Position numbers and translations under genes: made by a program | Shown: positions 48,121 to 58,613 of the stretch, in pieces | Numbering within the stretch: position 1 is the first letter of the stretch | Layout: each line of letters starts with the position of its first letter | DNA from: Odiellus spinosus | Lineage: Eukaryota; Arthropoda; Arachnida; Opiliones; Phalangiidae | DNA length: 64,000 bases | Direction: 5' to 3' | Assembly: GCA_963920705.1 (NCBI GenBank) | Contig: OY987236.1 | Location: forward strand, 6,620,190-6,684,189 | Notes under the pieces: model-generated | What the model saw: the letters and a program-made list of their open reading frames with translations, nothing else | Database searches by the model: none | What the model was told of the DNA's origin: nothing

Positions 48121-48979
48121 CAGGGTGTTTCTGTACATTCGAAATAAAGAGCAATTATTGTTTGTACATACATACCCAAATTTCAACGTAATTAAATAGA
48201 ATTACCATATTAAGTATATTTAAAAACTAGGATAGTTAAACACACTTCATTCGATTGGATGAAATGAAAGTATGGTAGCCATGTTTGCCGATTTAGTTTG
48301 CAAAAAAATATTTGGGCAAAGCATACTTGAATTGTAAAAATTTGGCAAAGTTTCAAAAAATATTGGGAAAATAAGATTTTTGAAAAAATTAACATTTCCA
48401 CAAATAAACTATGCAAATTACTGTGATTCTGTAAAAGATATATCTTGCTAGAAAGTGCCGCAAAGTTTTGAGATTTGGTTTGCAAAAATAATTTCGGCAA
48501 ATTTAGAAGGATTTTTGAAATTTTGGAATCAAAGGTTTGCTGTTTTAATTTGGGAAATTTAGATTTTTACTAATTTGGTTTCCGAAAAACAATGGATTAA
48601 CTAGACTAGTAGGGTTTTTGGGCAAGGTTTTAAAGATTTGTTTTTCATAAATAATTTGGGCAAACTATAGGCGCAAGATGGGTAAGGCTTGCAAATTTAG
48701 TTTGTAAAAAATATTTAGTTTGCAAAAAATATTTTTATCAAACTATTAGGATGGGCGAAAGCTATGCAAAGTTTGCAAATTTGCGATATATATGCAAAAA
48801 TAATTTGGGCAATCTATAGTAGGAATACGAATGAAAGTTGTGCAAAGTTATTAAGGCTAAAATATGGTTTAATTTCAATTGTTTCATCTAATCATCAACA
48901 CACAACTGGGTGCCCAAATAAAAATCAAGAACAGATTTCCATCCAAAGGTATCGAAATGATACCCTGAAAAACACCTTG
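48121..48979. mobile_element. Possible TA-flanked element with internal TTTGGGCAAA-type repeats
   Basis: CAGGGTGTTTCTG at the left and, inverted, CAAGGTGTTTTTC at the right, each next to TA. The inside (48285-48870) is a degenerate tandem field of TTTGCAAAAAATATTTGGGC type units with irregular spacing. The terminal match is short, so the boundaries are tentative; the internal repeat is clear. Confidence 0.4.
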
Positions 48980-49665
48980 TATTTGTGTAAAGTAGGAGGA
49001 AGAACCAGCTAAGGTAGTAAAATTGAAAATAATTGTGAAAAATGTTTCATCTTTTCTCGAGTAACACGATTTTTGGGTAAAACGTCTCAGTCGGGCCTCG
49101 AAGTCGATCGTAAAAAAACATTTAAGTCGAAAATTATTTAGAGGATATATATAAAATAATGAGGCAGCAAAAATAGGTAGCGAATAGTCGAAGTTATACA
49201 ACGCTGAGCTTTTTAAAAATGCGTTAAAATAATATAAATTTATTTTAAACTCGGCAATTTTATAAAGAGGAGGTTCCCCTGACTTTTAAAGTTTTAAAGT
49301 GGAGTTATAAAACTCCCGCTATTTTGTAGACCCGTAATTTTCTCCGCGGAATTGTTTTAAAAATGGGACAAAATTTCGAGTACATCCCTCTTAACTTTGC
49401 GGTGGTCTGAAATTTTTACTGACATTATGGGGTTCCTCGTTCGTGACACTTAAATTTAGAGTACAAATTTTAGTTCTAGCTATGAGACAAGAAGACACTG
49501 AGCTGAGCTTGGTTTGACGAGGGTTCGAAAAACTGTCAGGTAATCTTGGTGAATAAAATAGGGGATTCAAAGACCGAGTTTCGCATTTTTACATAGAGAT
49601 CCCTGTGTACTATTAAACAATATCCCCTAAGAATTGAAAATATAAAATCTTTAGTTCTCTAATAT

Positions 49666-50002
49666 CAGAAGCCGATGAAACCCTCCTTTGAAGTCTACTA
49701 CTCCAATGTTCGATATAGCTCTCCTCTCTGTATGGGTAAAATTCACAATTTTACGAGATCGGAGGGGTCCTACTTCATACCCCCTGTCTACGGAAAATTG
49801 GAAATTCTCTCTCTTCACAAACGACGACGTTTTTTGGACGAACTCCAAGGCTGCTAGAGATATTCGCTGGACGAGCTCCCGCTCCGAAAACATCTACCGT
49901 TAGGAGGCGTACGGATCGCGCCTTTTGAGAATAACCCATACAGAGAGGGGTAGACAAGACCCGGGAGTAATAGACTTCAAAGGAGGGTTTCATCGGCTTC
50001 TG
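49666..50002 (+). mobile_element. Family A MITE copy A7
   Basis: 337 bp with family A ends and an exact 7-bp duplication CTAATAT. GAGAATAACC sub-group, very close to A2 and A8. Short (TA)n follows at 50041-50056. Confidence 0.92.
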
Positions 50003-50009
50003 CTAATAT

Positions 50010-51214
50010 TGAATTTAAAGAATTTAGAGCTACAAGTGTAATATATATATATATAATATTTATCATTTACAGCTTTGGGAAGGGTTAGAAATCCTAAAGT
50101 AATTGACTGGATTTTCTATTGTGAAGTCCAGTTATCAAGAGTTTTTTGGCCAAAAGGAACCTTTTACTCGCTATACAAATTTATTGTGAAAGTTATGACG
50201 AAAAAGTTACTTTTATGCCCAAAGAAAAATCTTCCTTGACCATGGGGTTTTACTAAAATCATATTTTTTATAGTCGCCTCCTCTCCGTCAATTGCGCAGT
50301 TAAAAATGTGGAAAGTTGAAAAATCAGCCAACATATATCAAACATCTGCAATGCAAATAAACACTTGGCAATTCGCTCTAAATTATCAATAATCCAGCAA
50401 AAATCGCGAAATCCAAGGAAAACAAATATCAATACAATAAAAATTCGTGATTTTGAAATCCCGTCTGACCCCTCGAATGAAAGACAGCGAATCATATAGG
50501 TTTATGTACGCAATACAGATCGGACTGAATAGCGAATGTCCAGTTAAAATATCATGTCGTTCACTCCTGTAACTATTAAAAGATATACGAAAGATAACTA
50601 ACCATAGGAGAACAAATGATACCGCGCGGTATCACGAAGAAGCGTAAAGATCAGAGAAGAAAAAGAAACAAGAGGAGATAAAAAGCGGACTGGAAAGTGA
50701 CATAAATCAGCGCATTCCGTACTCGCCAATAGAAAGAGGACCAGAACCAAAGTCTGTCGTGTACCGGGAGTCAATTAAAAGACGTGATGGACACTTTAAG
50801 AAAGCTATACCAAGAACTATCTAAAGGAATCCAAGAAAAACAAGAGGCTCAAACCCATAGTAATTACGTCTAACAAATACGAAAGATCACTTGAAAAGTG
50901 TATTTGGAAATTTTCGAATAATAAAATATCACTATTTAGGGATCTTTAAAAATGTATCTCTAGTGACTTGGGTATAAAGATAGGAGATCTAAAAGACAAT
51001 AGAAGGAATAATTACTTAGTCCAGAATAAATTTAAGCAACTTTAGTTGGCAACTGTTCTACCAGTGAATTTTCCCTGATATTTTGAGACGAGTTTAATAT
51101 TTTGAGCAACCCAAATACAAGCGAATTTAGCTATTTGAGGTATTACCAACTTTATGTCAACGAATTATAAGTATTCTTAGAGTAAACTTGGCCTGAATGT
51201 CCCTAATTTTATAG
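50010..51214. other. Intergenic stretch
   Basis: Contains a degenerate relative (50146-50222) of the 14976 hairpin. The rest is AT-rich with no recognised gene; the 75-residue minus-strand frame at 50268-50495 matches no known family. Confidence 0.45.
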
Positions 51215-51221
51215 ACAACAT

Positions 51222-51558
51222 CAGAAGCCGATGAAACCCTCCTTTGAAGTCTACTACTCCAATGTTCCATATAGCGCTCCTCTCTGTATGGGTAAAATTC
51301 CCAATTTTACGAGTTAGAAGGGGTCCTACTTCAGCCCCCCTGTCTACGGAAAATTGGAAATTCTCTCTCTCCACAAACGACGATGTTTTTTGGACGAACT
51401 CCAAGGCTGTTAGAGATATTCGCTCGACGAGCTCCCGCTCCGAAAACATCTACCGTTAGGAGGCGTACGGATCGCGCCTTTTGAGAATAACCTATACAGA
51501 GAGGGGTAGACAAGACCCGGGAGTAATAGACTTCAAAGGAGGGTTTCATCGGCTTCTG
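51222..51558 (+). mobile_element. Family A MITE copy A8
   Basis: 337 bp with family A ends and an exact 7-bp duplication ACAACAT. GAGAATAACC sub-group. Confidence 0.92.
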
Positions 51559-52419
51559 ACAACATTCAAATTCCCAGGTTTTCCAGGTTTGTATGAATAT
51601 TGTACAACTACAACTACATCACCAACGCGGAAACTATAAGCCACAGTCGATGGACGCTAAAAATCGACATCTTCACTGTCAAAATCAAAGGTAGTAAATT
51701 TGGTTTCGTTATCTGGCGGAGAACTGGAAAATGTCGCCGCGATGGGCAGTTTCCTTTTATACGGCTGCATATATACTAGCAATTTCATTGTGTAAGAAGA
51801 CCCCGAGTAACTTCGAGTAAGACCCCGAAATAGACACTAAAAATCTAAAATACCGTCCCCATTGCAAAAATACCATACATCTCGGACAACTGTTTAACTT
51901 GGTACGTCGTTACAGAGTCGAAGATCGAGAAATGGAATGATTTTACGCGGTTTGTGGTTAAGATGGTATCGAATATTTTAACTATTGACGTTTGATTTAG
52001 ACGTCAAGAGTTTATGGAGATATAGTTTCATTAAGAAGCGTAATGTACCGCAATAGCCGTAAATATCGATGGTAATGCGAAGCATTAGAGTGGAAGAATT
52101 TGAAATTTATCGAGCACAAGTTTAAGGATAAGGGGAACTACTCGAAATCTATATAATCGAAGATTTGGAACATCTTTATATGCCAATTTTAGCAGCTTTG
52201 ATTTCATACTTAATAGTCAGAATAAGTTATTTATTAGAGTTTACAGAACTTAAACGATATATAAGGCAAATGGAGTTATGTATTAAATAGTTAAAATAGG
52301 ACAATTTTAGTTATTAAACAAGATTTCAATATACCATGATTAAAATAGATCACCAATACATTATGAAATGTAATAATGTATATAATTAACATGAAAATTA
52401 AGTTTTAATTGAATTTTAT

Positions 52420-52804
52420 CAAGAAGGATTAGATAAGGAGAGGAAATGTGGGGCTGCGTTGAGTTAGAGAGAGAAGAGCCAACCTCCCACTCGGGTGGAA
52501 AGGGGGGGATAGGAAATTCTCGAGGTAAACTGTTGTCACGTGGTCGCTAGCGTCGAGTTAGAGAGAGAAGAGCCAGCCTCCCACTCGGGTGGAAAGAGGG
52601 ATAGGAAATTCTCGAGGTAAACTGTTGTCACGTGGTCGCTAGCGTCGTTGGCTACTACGCGTCTCATAAAGGATCCGTTTTCCCCACATGACAACAATTT
52701 ACCACGAAACGTCTCTACCCCCGTTCTCCCAGAGTGGGAGTTTAGGCCGACGCAGTACGAGCCGCGCCGTTCCCACATTTCCTCTCCTTATCTAATCCTT
52801 CTTG
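52420..52804 (+). mobile_element. Family B MITE copy B3 with internal tandem duplication
   Basis: 385 bp with family B ends and an exact 7-bp duplication ATTTTAT. A block of about 95 bp starting GAGTTAGAGAGAGAAGAGCC and ending GTCACGTGGTCGCTAGC is present twice in tandem, which explains the extra length over B1. Confidence 0.92.
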
Positions 52805-53974
52805 ATTTTATATCGAACAAAACTCAAATTTTCTTTAAAGGGAGGATGAAGAATTCCCTCGACACTCTTTAAATCGTGCTTAATCTCTTGTTTATATTTA
52901 CGCGTACAGCAGCGCGTGTCGCGGGTATATTACTAAGCCAAAGCTGAAACATCTTTTGATTTGTCGGAGGTTGTTTTTTTAATTCTATGTAAATTTTAAT
53001 TTTTGCCGATTTTTGCTATAATAATATTTAATAAAAATAAATGGCAAGCGATTTTAACAGCACAGCTGTATATAAAACCGCTATGTTGGTCACTGCTGTT
53101 TGGGTACAAGGCTATATAAGATTACCGCTGTTTTGGAAAGCGCGGTGTTTTAGAGAAACAGATATTAAAGTATCTGCTTTAAAGGGGGCTTCGCAGTTTA
53201 ACTGACATTATTATCGAATTTGAAATCAAATAATATATAGGTAGATATTAAATATCAAATATAATAACAGAGTAATTTTAGAGGAATCTACAAAATCCCT
53301 AGAGAATTTTTACAAAATTTGCCGTGAAATTTACAATCATGAACCCGCGTCAAGACTAATTGAAATTTATAAAATTATAAAAAGGCTTAACAAAATTTTA
53401 AACGCGCATGACGTACGTGATGGCGAGATGAGGAGTACGTAAAAAGACAAAACCAAACCCTCCTCGTTTAATGGTATAATGGGGCAAGAAAAGCGTGCAA
53501 AATTGAAGGGACCTAGATGGCCATGACTGCGCGATGACAAATGGGAAAAATGAATTTATTTTTTTTTCCACGTTGCCATCAAAAATATATATTTTTTCTC
53601 CTTAATCTTTTTTGGTTAAGCGTCGCGATCCAATTTCACGGTTATTCATTTTGGACCTCGCGTGGAATTTAATATTTGATGCCGCTACCGACTAATTGGT
53701 TAAATCTATCTAAAAAGACCCAGATAAAATATATAGGCAATTTCTTAGAAGTGTTTTCGATCCTCAAAAAGAGTCTTATGTCTTGTAAAAAAAAAAAAAC
53801 GACCCGGGGGCTATTCGTTCCATTATATCAAGAGAGAAAGAATCACCTCTTCTTCTTTACCCATTATATCATCGAGATTAGTGCAACATCCCTTTTATAT
53901 CAGCCGATAAACGCGGTTAAAGGGACAGCGAAACGTTTGGACGCGAACTAAATTATTTTTCATCTTTGGGTTAA

Positions 53975-54407
53975 AGGGAGGATGCAACCTAACAACAAGT
54001 GATTTTTTATCGATTCCTTATTGTTTAAATAGGCCTAATCCACTATTTAAAAAATTTACAAACAAATATTAAACTAGAAATAAATTTAAAACTTACCCTG
54101 AAAATAGGCTTAGTGGGATTCATGGAGCTCCTGATTTCCTCGCGTGTAAGGTCTAGCGACCAATCGCGCGCGACGTAAGTCTCGTGGAGGTCTCGCGTGA
54201 ACGACGGGCCTTTGCTCATTGGTCGCTAGACCTTACACGGACGCGATTCAGGATCTCCATGAATAACGCTAAGCCTATTTTCAGGGTAAGTTTTAAATTT
54301 ATTTCTAGTTTAATATTTGCATTGTAAACTTTTTATCGGTGGATTAGGCCTATTTAAACGACAAGGAATCGATAAAAAATCAATTGTAATTAGGTTGCAT
54401 TCTCCCT
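53975..54407. mobile_element. Family C palindromic MITE, complete copy C2
   Basis: 433 bp bounded by TTAA (53971-53974, 54408-54411). Ends AGGGAGGATGCAACCTAA and, inverted, AGGGAGAATGCAACCTAA. Centre has GGTCTAGCGACCAATCGCGC with its inverted partner CCAATGAGCAAAGG...GGTCGCTAGACC. Same architecture as C1. Confidence 0.9.
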
Positions 54408-54452
54408 TTAATGGATTAAAAAGACCAATGGCACAGAATTTGTAGGTTCCTC

Positions 54453-54733
54453 CAAGGAGGATCAGAGAAGGAGAGGAAATGTGGGGCTGCGTTGAGTTAG
54501 AGAGAGAAGAGCCAACCTCCCACTCGGGTGGAAAGGGGGGATAGGAAATTCTCGAGGTAAACTGTTGTCACGTGGTCGCTAGCTAGCGCGTCTCATAAAG
54601 GATTCGTTTTACCCACGCGACAACATTTTACCACGAAACGTCTCTACCCCCGTTCTCCCAGAGTGGTAGTTTAGGCCGACGCAGTAGGAACCGCGCCGTC
54701 CCCACATTTCCTCTCCTTCTCTGATCCTCCTTG
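54453..54733 (+). mobile_element. Family B MITE copy B4
   Basis: 281 bp, ends CAAGGAGGATCAGAGAAGGA and inverse. These carry matching changes on both sides relative to B1 (AAGGAGG for AAGAAGG, GAGAAGG for GATAAGG). Exact 7-bp duplication GTTCCTC. Confidence 0.92.
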
Positions 54734-54740
54734 GTTCCTC

Positions 54741-55949
54741 ATATAGGGAAAGTCTCAAAATAAAGGTGCCCCTTTTTTGGTTCAAAATGGAGTGTTTTAA
54801 TTGGTTATCATCAAGGGAAAACTGAGAGGTTCATCACTCCAGGTAAACATTGTAAAAACATGTCGCTTTAACTGTACTAAAGTGATTACCTAAATTATTT
54901 AGAATTACAGAAGTAAATACTTCAATTTAAAACCAAACTAAAATTAAATTCAATGCTTTTATAATAAGAGTATAGTATTAATTATCATATATATTTTAGA
55001 AGCAAAACTCCCGAATTATTGGAATTAAATTCATGGCCATCCTTCGACCACCTGTATCGAATTTTCATTTAATTTGTATGTAATCTTTCATACGATTCTC
55101 TGTTAAACGTTATTACGTGATAGGTTGAAACACATTTACCGCAGCATTATGATTTCACGCCTGTTGAAACATTTTAACTACCGCAGGAAAAACATTAGCC
55201 GTGCATTGAAGGGGTCAAACCAAAATTACCCATAAATACCTAGGTGGTTTTTAAAATAATTAAAATTTTTCCGTAAATGTTCAGAAATGGTAAAGCGTGA
55301 AGTTAGATTTCATTTCACGTAAGCAAAAAAATAGCTTCAGTTTTCCTTTAATCGGCTTAAGTTAAAAGAAAAGGTAGATTCAGTGCATGGTGATGTTGCG
55401 GTTGTAATTTTGTTCGGGGCCCAATGGGGTATATATTTGGCTACCGTATAATATACTTTACTTAATATAAAACACCAAAAATAAGAGGATGAGAGCGTAT
55501 ATAAGATTGAGAGGGACTATTAATTTTTGGAGCAATTTACGAGCGGCGTTTATTCTAACCGAGCTGAGAGTTTCTACTTAGGTCGGTGGCGTGGTAGCGC
55601 GTGCTTGGCCCCACCCATTTTCAATTGACCCCTCGCGAATGTATTTTCTTGTTTAATTTTAAATCTATCCTTCTACCCCCTCCTAATCTCCATCTCTGTC
55701 TCTTTACTTTTGGACAATTTTCGCGTTTAACCAAACAGAGCGACTAAGACCTTGAGCAACAACGTTAAACACCAATTGATAATTTTACATCAGGACTTTC
55801 GCCACTGATAGAAATCGAGCAAAAACCCGAAAATGACCCCTATCTTAAAATAGCCGTAACCTTTCTCTAGGACCTCTATAGGCATAAACTGATTGCACCA
55901 TTGGAAAGTAGATATTTCTAAAATTGTTTTAACAATCAAATTATGTTTC
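54741..55949. other. Intergenic stretch without recognised content
   Basis: No open frame of note, no repeat copy seen. Slightly GC-richer around 55540-55620. Confidence 0.4.
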
Positions 55950-55959
55950 GCCACTAGAT

Positions 55960-56460
55960 ATCAGAACAAGTTAATCTAAGGGGTAACAAATCATAGCCCT
56001 GTTTAATTAACTATGATATTTAATGACTCATGTACCGATTATCCTGTAAATTCCAGCGATATATCATGGAAGTGGGGGCTCTCATGATGTATCGGTATCA
56101 TTTACAGGAAAATATAAGTACACGTTAATCTAAGGGGTAACAAATCATAACCCTGTTCAAATAAGATATTTAATGACTCATGTACTGATTATCCTGTAAA
56201 TTCCAGAGATATATCAAGAAGGTGGAGAGCTTTCATGATGTATCGGTATCATTTGCAGGAACATATCAGAACACGTTAATGTAAGGGGTAACAAATCATA
56301 GCCCTGTTCAATTAACTAAGTTGTTTAATGACTCATGTACTGATTACCTTGTAAATTCCAGCGATTATCAAGAAGTTGGAGAGCTTTCATGATGTATCGG
56401 TATCATTTGCAGGAACATATCAGAACACGTTAATGTAAGGGGTAAGAAATCATAGGAGTT
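55960..56460. repeat. About 152-bp tandem repeat, just over three units
   Basis: Units begin at 55970, 56124, 56275 and 56429 with GTTAATSTAAGGGGTAACAA, followed by TTTAATGACTCATGTACYGA, TTATCCTGTAAATTCCAG and CATGATGTATCGGTATCATT. Spacing is 154, 151 and 154 bp. Within each unit, TCGGTATCATTTRCAGGA is a rough inverse of TACYGATTATCCTGTAAA. Confidence 0.88.
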
Positions 56461-56465
56461 ACTCA

Positions 56466-58040
56466 TTCAATGTTATATGTGATACTAAACTCATAGTACC
56501 GGAAGTAAACTAAGTATATGACGACGGAAGTTCAAAATTCTGAGATGGGATCGGTCTATGTATAATAATCCAATGCCTTTTGACCTTCATAGAGGGAATA
56601 TTCGTATATACCAAAACGGTGTCTATCGGTTTATGCGTGTTGTAGACTAGGGGCAAACAATCTATACGGTAAGCAACTAAAGCAAGAGTGGTTCGGCGAA
56701 GAATTGGGCTAAGAGATGCTTCAAAAGCTACTCGAGTTTCCCGTGGACCAGATAATATTAAATTCATTCTTTAAATAACGGAAGCGTGGAATATTTTCCT
56801 ACCCAAGCAGAGTTGCATTCCCGAAAATCTTACACTCAATAAAATCAAATAAAATTGCCAAGCCCCAATTTGACAAAGAGGGATAATTCATAAAGTAATT
56901 CATCCCCGTCTCTTAAAGGCCCAATCTGGTCTGAAATTTGTCCATTTAAAACGCTATTCCCTAATGCACACAGCCTAACTTTGGATTGTACAAATCGTCA
57001 TGGTCAACGTCGTCTGCCAAGCTAGAAAAGAAGGCAACTTCAAAGATCTAAAAATCGCAGATTGTCCCTTTAAAGCGAAAGTAAAATGGGACAACCAAGG
57101 ATTTTGTACTTTACATATAAATATGGCCTAACAAACAAATATTAAATAGTAAATAAATTTTTAACTTAGAGGCATTGAGAAAAATTAATCATAAATATTT
57201 GGGGTACTGAATTTAAAAATAAATTTAATAACTTTAATGCTCATTGTTTCAGGGTCTCCCAAAAAGAAGAATTTATCGATGGATAATGTCGAGGCCGTTT
57301 TCCAAAGTAGGATCTAACGGTACGTGACAAAAGGGCAGACACCAATTAGGTTAAAGCGCCTTTTTTTATTCACCCCTCCTCTCAAATACTTTTCCAATTT
57401 TTCCGATACCAAAATGAAGAAAAGAAAAAAAAACGGAATTCTCAAGGATTTGTCGGCTTAGGGCGTCTGTGATCTCTATAAGCCAATTATTGGCCCGATG
57501 CAATGGATTGTTTCGACAAGCTGAAAGAGCGGACGACAAGAGAGCCTCTCAATAATTTCACCTCAAATAAAACGATTCATTCTTTTTTTCTTTTTATCAT
57601 CCAAACTCCCAAACCAAAAAACACAAGGATAAAAGCCGAATAGATTGAAAACCTCATACGGAGGAGTTTCTATCTATTGGGATTATCAACCATTTTGATG
57701 GAACTAAGAGGGAAAAGCTGGAGGACTAAAACTCCGACTTCAATTACGCTTCTTCGCACCTGCGCTGTGGGTTTAAGTGGGTTCGTGCTCATGCGCAGGG
57801 TAGATGAAGGTTCATCCCCTTCTAAATGTTGTCTACCCCCTTTATTTGGAGTCGCAATGTCTCAAGGGACAAACATTCAACAGAGTTCGTAATACCAGGT
57901 AAATACGAAGTACATAGATTCTGATTGCTGATGGCCAAATACCACCTTTTCCACCGCGAGTAACTTTGCAAACTAAAGCGAAAGCGGAGGTGACATTATA
58001 CACAATGTTAAACCTTAAAGCTGAATGAAGTAGTTCTTCG
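56466..58040. other. Intergenic stretch left of the retrotransposon
   Basis: A fragment like family C lies at 57125-57165 (CAAATATTAAATAGTAAATA). Small open frames at 56510-56767, 57677-57892 and 57842-58075 match no family I know; none has splice or domain support. Confidence 0.4.
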
Positions 58041-58048
58041 TTAACAGG

Positions 58049-58514
58049 TGTAGGGGCGAGTTTGATTTTTACCAACCACTACATTTATTTTGAAGTTTTT
58101 AAGTTTTTATTATTTGCTCTGTGTCCGAGAGTGACAGAGTTTAGTTTTGCGACTACAAGTTTTGAATTTTATTACAAGAGTGAAATTTTAGTCTTTTTAC
58201 AATAATAACAAGTTTTTCGTTTTTACCCCCAACGCATCTCCATCCACATTCCCACGTGCTCCATTATGTCCTGCCTTTGCCTCTACTGACCAGAGCCCTA
58301 CGTTTTGAAGTTTTGATTTTTGGGAACTAGTTTCGAGGCAAAAACAGGTGCGAGCACACAGGCAACAATGAGGATGGAGGATGAGTTGGGGACATTTCCA
58401 TGGAATTTTTAACCCTAGTTTTATTTTTACTACATTTTTGGCAATAATTTTAAAAAGTATATTTTAGATTTAAAGGGTTAGTTAAATTTTTAAAATACCC
58501 TAAAGGATTTTACA
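58049..58514 (-). repeat. Putative 3' LTR of the BEL/Pao element
   Basis: On the minus strand the LTR starts TGTAAAATCC directly after a polypurine tract (AGGGGGGAA, 58515-58523), which fixes the right boundary well. An AATAAA on the minus strand (58084-58089) would lie near the R region. The left boundary at TGT (58049) is a guess from the TGT...ACA convention. The 5' LTR, needed to set it, is outside the window. Confidence 0.55.
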
Positions 58515-58523
58515 TTCCCCCCT
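58515..58523 (-). promoter_or_regulatory. Polypurine tract of the BEL/Pao element
   Basis: AGGGGGGAA on the minus strand, about 90 bp after the Gag-Pol stop and abutting the TG of the LTR. This is the usual plus-strand primer site for LTR retrotransposons. Confidence 0.7.
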
Positions 58524-58613
58524 AAAATACGTAGTATTTTATACACAAATTTTTATACACTTTACATCAATAGAATATACATTTTTATTTTTATTTTTAT
58601 TTTATTTTTGCTT

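Noticed and set aside
17007..51549. Recurring 60-90 residue frames beginning MKPSFEVYYS or MEFVKKTSS
   Set aside because: All lie within family A MITE copies, on both strands, and recur only because the copies are nearly identical DNA. Frames differ between copies because of indels.
52536..52872. Frames of 74-80 residues on both strands
   Set aside because: They lie within the GC-richer MITE B3 and its flank; no protein similarity.
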